A DNA stretch of 64,000 bases from Mayamaea pseudoterrestris (lineage: Eukaryota; Bacillariophyta; Bacillariophyceae; Sellaphorales; Sellaphoraceae): contig BROI01000012.1 in the NCBI GenBank assembly GCA_027923505.1, positions 124,001 through 188,000 of the forward strand, read 5' to 3'. Both the position numbers and the translations under genes were made by a program. This document shows positions 60,501-64,000 of the stretch, piece after piece. The notes below the pieces were generated by a model. That model was not told where the DNA came from. It was given only the letters and a program-made list of their open reading frames with translations, and ran no database searches. Within the stretch, counting starts at the first letter, position 1. Each line of letters opens with the position of its first letter.

Positions 60501-63070
60501 TTCTTCAAGAGAATGTGACAACCATTATTTCTGAGGCGACGCGCGGTGGCGAATCTACGGCGGTCACATTACAAGTCGCGGCCATTTTCGCGTCGCTGAC
60601 GAGTGGTGGTCAGATACCGGAAGGTCATTTGATAGATGTTTGTGACGCGCTAGCGAGCATTGAATATGTAGACGAAGGACTTTCGGCAGTTGAAGAGCAA
60701 GCGTCTCGCAGCATATTCCAGGCAGCAAAATGGGGCTCTCTGTCAATTCTTTTAAAACGTTTATTGATGTCGAGTGAACACGACACAGCCAAACAGACAA
60801 TGCAACGAATTCTTGAAAAAGTCAACGACTCCATTCACTTAGTCTCATTGAATGCCATACAAAGCTTGTTTACTTGTGTGATTCTTGCGGCGGAGTATAC
60901 CTTAACCAACTCGACGAAGACCGATAGTCTCGACAATGTAATACGAACGTTGACTAGCCTTATGGATGAAACGAAAACAAGCAGTGAATCCTCAGAGATG
61001 CTCGACGCCATTTGTGGCCTTGTATTTCGCCCTGAGCTTGTGATGATAGAGAGTAAGCGCTTGCTTGAAGATCCAGATTGTCTTGCACCAATTCGTGACG
61101 CCTTTCGAGATTTTATCAAGCAAGCTGGTTCCCAACGCACTTATATTGCCGCCGCAGTTCTCTGTCGGATCATTCACGGCTGGCTAGGGCCCAACGACAA
61201 GCCATCTCAAACCGGAATCGCTGCCATTCCTTATCGTGATGACATTGCATCACTTCTCGTATTCAAGGAAGCCCGCATGGACGACGCATGTGTCAATAAG
61301 AGTTTTCAATCGCAAAACTATAGCGAAGTGCTTCCTTTAGGTACCGACGACCGCAGCGTCACCCGTGGTTTCGCGATCGCGTTTTTATCACGGCTCCCTG
61401 GCGCCGACGAAGGTTTGTCACCTCTTGTTCTTTCGGATCTTTGCCACTTCCTTGTTCGCTTCCTTTTAGATGATTTGCTGACACAAGAAAAAATGGAAAT
61501 AAGACTTGGTTCTTCGTCTTATTGTCGGCGAATGCGAAGTTTACAAGCGCTTTGCGTTCTCTCAAGGTTTGTCACTGCCGATATAGCCGAGGAAGTTTGT
61601 AAGCACGTAATGCAGGTCTTTGAAGATCAATTGTACGGGCAGATACGATACTTTCTGGAAGTATTTACAATTCAGTGCGCGAGGAAATTTCCAGAAATCT
61701 TTGGCCGCGCTCTGTTGCACGATATTCGTAGAGTAAATCTTTCCCTCCAGCATATCTCATCAATTTGCATTGTTGTCGGTGCGCTCACCTGCGGTCGATA
61801 TCAGATGGATTACTTTACTAATAAGGAAAACGTTGGAACAGCTCTTTCTGGTGTATTGCCTTGGCTTGGAAGCACTCAAGGCTTTGCTCGAGCGATCGCT
61901 CAGTTGCTTGTGCATCGGCTCATACCATTTGCAATCGACGTGTCAATTCAATGCGACGATCCTGTACGAGACAGCGATTGGTACCTTCGTTCCGTCTATT
62001 CGTTCCTGGACACGCACGAAGAAATGAAGCGGCTTCGGGCAAAACAAACCAAGTTCTTTGAAACTTATGATGCAGATACAGCATGCACTCTCGACGGAAT
62101 AATGCAATTGACTGTCGATGAAGGCGGCGAGGCGTTCCCAGCGCATCTCGTGGCCGTAATGAAGGACACACTGAAAGAAGTATTTGCGGAAGGCAACGCA
62201 GATGTGATACCCGAGTGGAAGCAAGTCGAAATGATGATGTCCAAGCCGGGTTTTGCCAGTGGAGCTAGCGATTCTCGCGGCGAGGTTGAAGTGAATTTTC
62301 AACGCAAGATTATTCCACTTGATGCGCTAAACCTTGCTCTGGAAAATGAGCAGGATCGAAAACGACGCAATCGTGCGGGACGAAGGAAGCAGCCGCTCAT
62401 AGTTTGCGCTAGCTTGATCGACAAGGCGCCCAATTTAGCTGGCTTGGCGCGCACGGCGGAAATATTTGCTGCCGACCGCCTCGTAATCCCTGAGCGCCGA
62501 GTGACACAAATGGATAACTTTAAGAGCATCAGTGTGACGGCTGCTGACTGGATCGATATCGAGGAATGCAAAGAAGTGGTACGTAATCGACACTATTCAG
62601 TTTTGTGTATAATTGCTCGTGGTGCCAAATGATTATATATCAGTTTAACCAAGATCTGTTCTGATCTCGTTGATGACAAAAGCTATCAGAATGATGGAAC
62701 CAATGTTTCAGAGAAGCTTATAGATTTCGATCTATTTCAACTTATCCACTCTATTTCGTCCGTGTTCCTTCAGAATCTACTGTCGTGGCTTCGGAAGCAC
62801 AAGCGCAATGGTTGGTTTGTCGTCGGACTTGAGCAGACTTCATCCAGTATCAGTCTCGAGCAGTTTCGTTTCCCAGATCGCCCGATTATTCTCTTGCTGG
62901 GCAAGGAAAAGGAAGGCATACCAGTCGAATTTCTAGATGCGGTCGATCAGTGCGTCGAAATTCCGCAGCTCGGCATTATTCGCAGCTTAAACGTCCACGT
63001 GAGTGGCGCTATTGCCATTTGGGAGCAGACGCGGCAGCGATTAACGAATGGAAAGATAAACCTGTCATAA
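57512..63070 (+). CDS. TARBP1-like: TARBP1/TRM3-type tRNA (guanosine-18-2'-O)-methyltransferase, spliced
   Basis: Exons 57512-62578 and 62774-63070 join in phase 0 to about 1,787 residues. The 195-nt intron begins GTACGT and ends CCTTCAG. The start at 57512 (GCACCATGGCAG) has a good context; the frame is open 33 codons upstream without an ATG. The first 1,500 residues are helical, HEAT/ARM-like, as in TARBP1 and yeast Trm3. The C-terminal SpoU/SPOUT domain has all three motifs: NLAGLARTAEIFAADRLVIP (motif 1), IILLLGKEKEGIPVEFLDAV (motif 2) and EIPQLGIIRSLNVHVSGAIA (motif 3, with the knot residues SLNV). The intron falls inside this domain between motifs 1 and 2. The enzyme methylates the ribose of G18 in the tRNA D-loop. 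Confidence 0.92.
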
Positions 63071-63388
63071 ACGTTTAGCCTGATGCAACCGTGATGATGC
63101 TTGGCGCTGCAATATTATTTGCGAGAGTCCTTGTTTTATATCGTGGACTCCGAGGATAGGCTGGTGCACGGAAGAAATGGATAGACGTCTAGCCAGCGGC
63201 AATGCCAATTAAACGAAAATAGTCGGCCCTCGATACATCGACCGCCAACTATGAGTTCTTAAAAACTATATATAAACTATAGATGCGTAAATAACATGCA
63301 TAAAGGTACAGTCATGCACTCAACGATTGAGCGAGTACGCATTCAATTAACGTTCTCTTGCGCAGCAACCAGAAACAAAGCTCGCTCT
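63071..63388. other. Convergent 3' intergenic region
   Basis: About 318 bp between the 3' ends of the methyltransferase and glutathione S-transferase genes. No feature seen. Confidence 0.35.
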
Positions 63389-64000
63389 CTACTTCTTGGC
63401 AGCATACCACTCCTTGACTTCCGGAAGCTCCTTGAAACGCTCCAAATACGCCTTGATCGCCGGATACTTGTCCCAACAATCCGTTGGGACATGATCAATG
63501 TATCCACGCGTAAACGCATCGAGCGTGGCGTAGGCCATGCAGTCGGCAACGGTTGGGTGCTCCTTGCTCGCCATCCATACACCACCATGCTTCTCAATCA
63601 AGCGTGACATATGATTGGCGTGCTCTGGCAAGACGGTCTCCAACCATTTGGTTCGCATTTGCTTAATCTTTTCTTTGCCTTCGTCCGTCTGGGCGAAACC
63701 TTCGGGATAACCAAAGGACTGCGGACTCATGCCAATGAACATGCACGGCGCCCAATAGGTCCAAAAGTCGTCCAGAATGTTCATCGCTTCCTCAATCTCG
63801 TAGAGATGCTCGCGAGGATACAAGGTATCACTAAAAGTGGCACCGACATAGCGCAACAAAGCCATACTTTGCGCCATTGGCTCGCCATTATCAATCGTCA
63901 TGACTGGTAACTGTCCATAGGGCGTCTTGGGTTTGAAGGATTGCCATTCCTCTCGACTGAGCCGCTCGTCGTCAAAGGGTGTGTTGCTTAAGACGAGGGC
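63389..64000 (-). CDS. Glutathione S-transferase, N-terminus outside the window
   Basis: The frame is open from the right edge of the window to a stop at 63389, 203 residues. The visible thioredoxin-fold part has GQLPVMTIDNGEPMAQSMAL: the cis-proline loop (LPV) and the Gln-Ser pair that contacts the glutathione gamma-glutamyl group, followed by LLRYVG. The helical C-terminal domain contains LEKHGG-type loop (IEKHGGVWMA) and the N-capping box/hydrophobic staple (HPTVADCMAYATLD), conserved in sigma/alpha-like classes. It ends ERFKELPEVKEWYAAKK. About 15-25 N-terminal residues with the catalytic Tyr or Ser are missing. Cytosolic detoxification is expected; class is uncertain. Confidence 0.9.
   Translation of the reverse strand, partial: ALVLSNTPFDDERLSREEWQSFKPKTPYGQLPVMTIDNGEPMAQSMALLRYVGATFSDTLYPREHLYEIEEAMNILDDFWTYWAPCMFIGMSPQSFGYPEGFAQTDEGKEKIKQMRTKWLETVLPEHANHMSRLIEKHGGVWMASKEHPTVADCMAYATLDAFTRGYIDHVPTDCWDKYPAIKAYLERFKELPEVKEWYAAKK

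Overview
The window looks like nuclear DNA of a microalga with a complex (secondary) plastid, most likely a diatom. This is inference. It rests on compact genes with few short GT-AG introns (86, 143 and 195 nt where I can place them), an intact Ty1/copia element whose integrase/RT resembles the diatom CoDi group, two proteins whose leaders resemble bipartite plastid-targeting presequences, and a long-repeat PPR protein. No operons, Shine-Dalgarno logic or rRNA/tRNA genes were seen.

Left arm (1-15767): the 5' part of an acidic protein, an F-box/zinc-finger-like protein, a Golgi-type glycosyltransferase-like protein, a C2-like protein, a 3.8-kb stretch with no convincing gene but a 43-bp tandem repeat carrying TGACGY boxes, two divergently transcribed coiled-coil paralogs, and a conserved-looking unknown protein.

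Satellite block A (about 15990-19675): a composite of several tandem repeat families (2 x 316 bp, a 169-bp family, 10 x 37 bp, 3.3 x 181 bp, 4 x another 181 bp, then the 169-bp family again), bounded by a related 46-51 bp direct repeat.

Middle genes (19979-31477): an acidic protein with a possible PP1-docking motif, a membrane-anchored TupA-type ATP-grasp protein, an SGNH/PC-esterase-like protein, a large PPR protein, a possibly myristoylated nuclear-type protein, a spliced, possibly GPI-anchored PstS-like phosphate-binding protein, and a small membrane protein.

Satellite block B/C (about 31795-49700): about 11 kb of 169-bp monomers in the opposite orientation to block A, split by a 6.6-kb, apparently intact, very young copia retrotransposon (35533-42117; LTRs differ at one visible site; CTGA flanking duplication). 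The array contains an exact-looking 2,047-bp tandem duplication and an older higher-order duplication on both sides of the element.

Right arm (49968-64000): a secreted calcineurin-like phosphoesterase, a probable plastid protein, a small ORF with an in-frame TGA, a type II membrane JmjC/cupin-8 protein, a spliced secreted Cys-containing protein, a spliced full-length TARBP1/TRM3-type tRNA Gm18 methyltransferase, and a glutathione S-transferase cut by the window edge. Secretory-pathway glycan or protein-modifying enzymes recur across the window (glycosyltransferase, ATP-grasp, SGNH, JmjC), but nothing shows they form one pathway.
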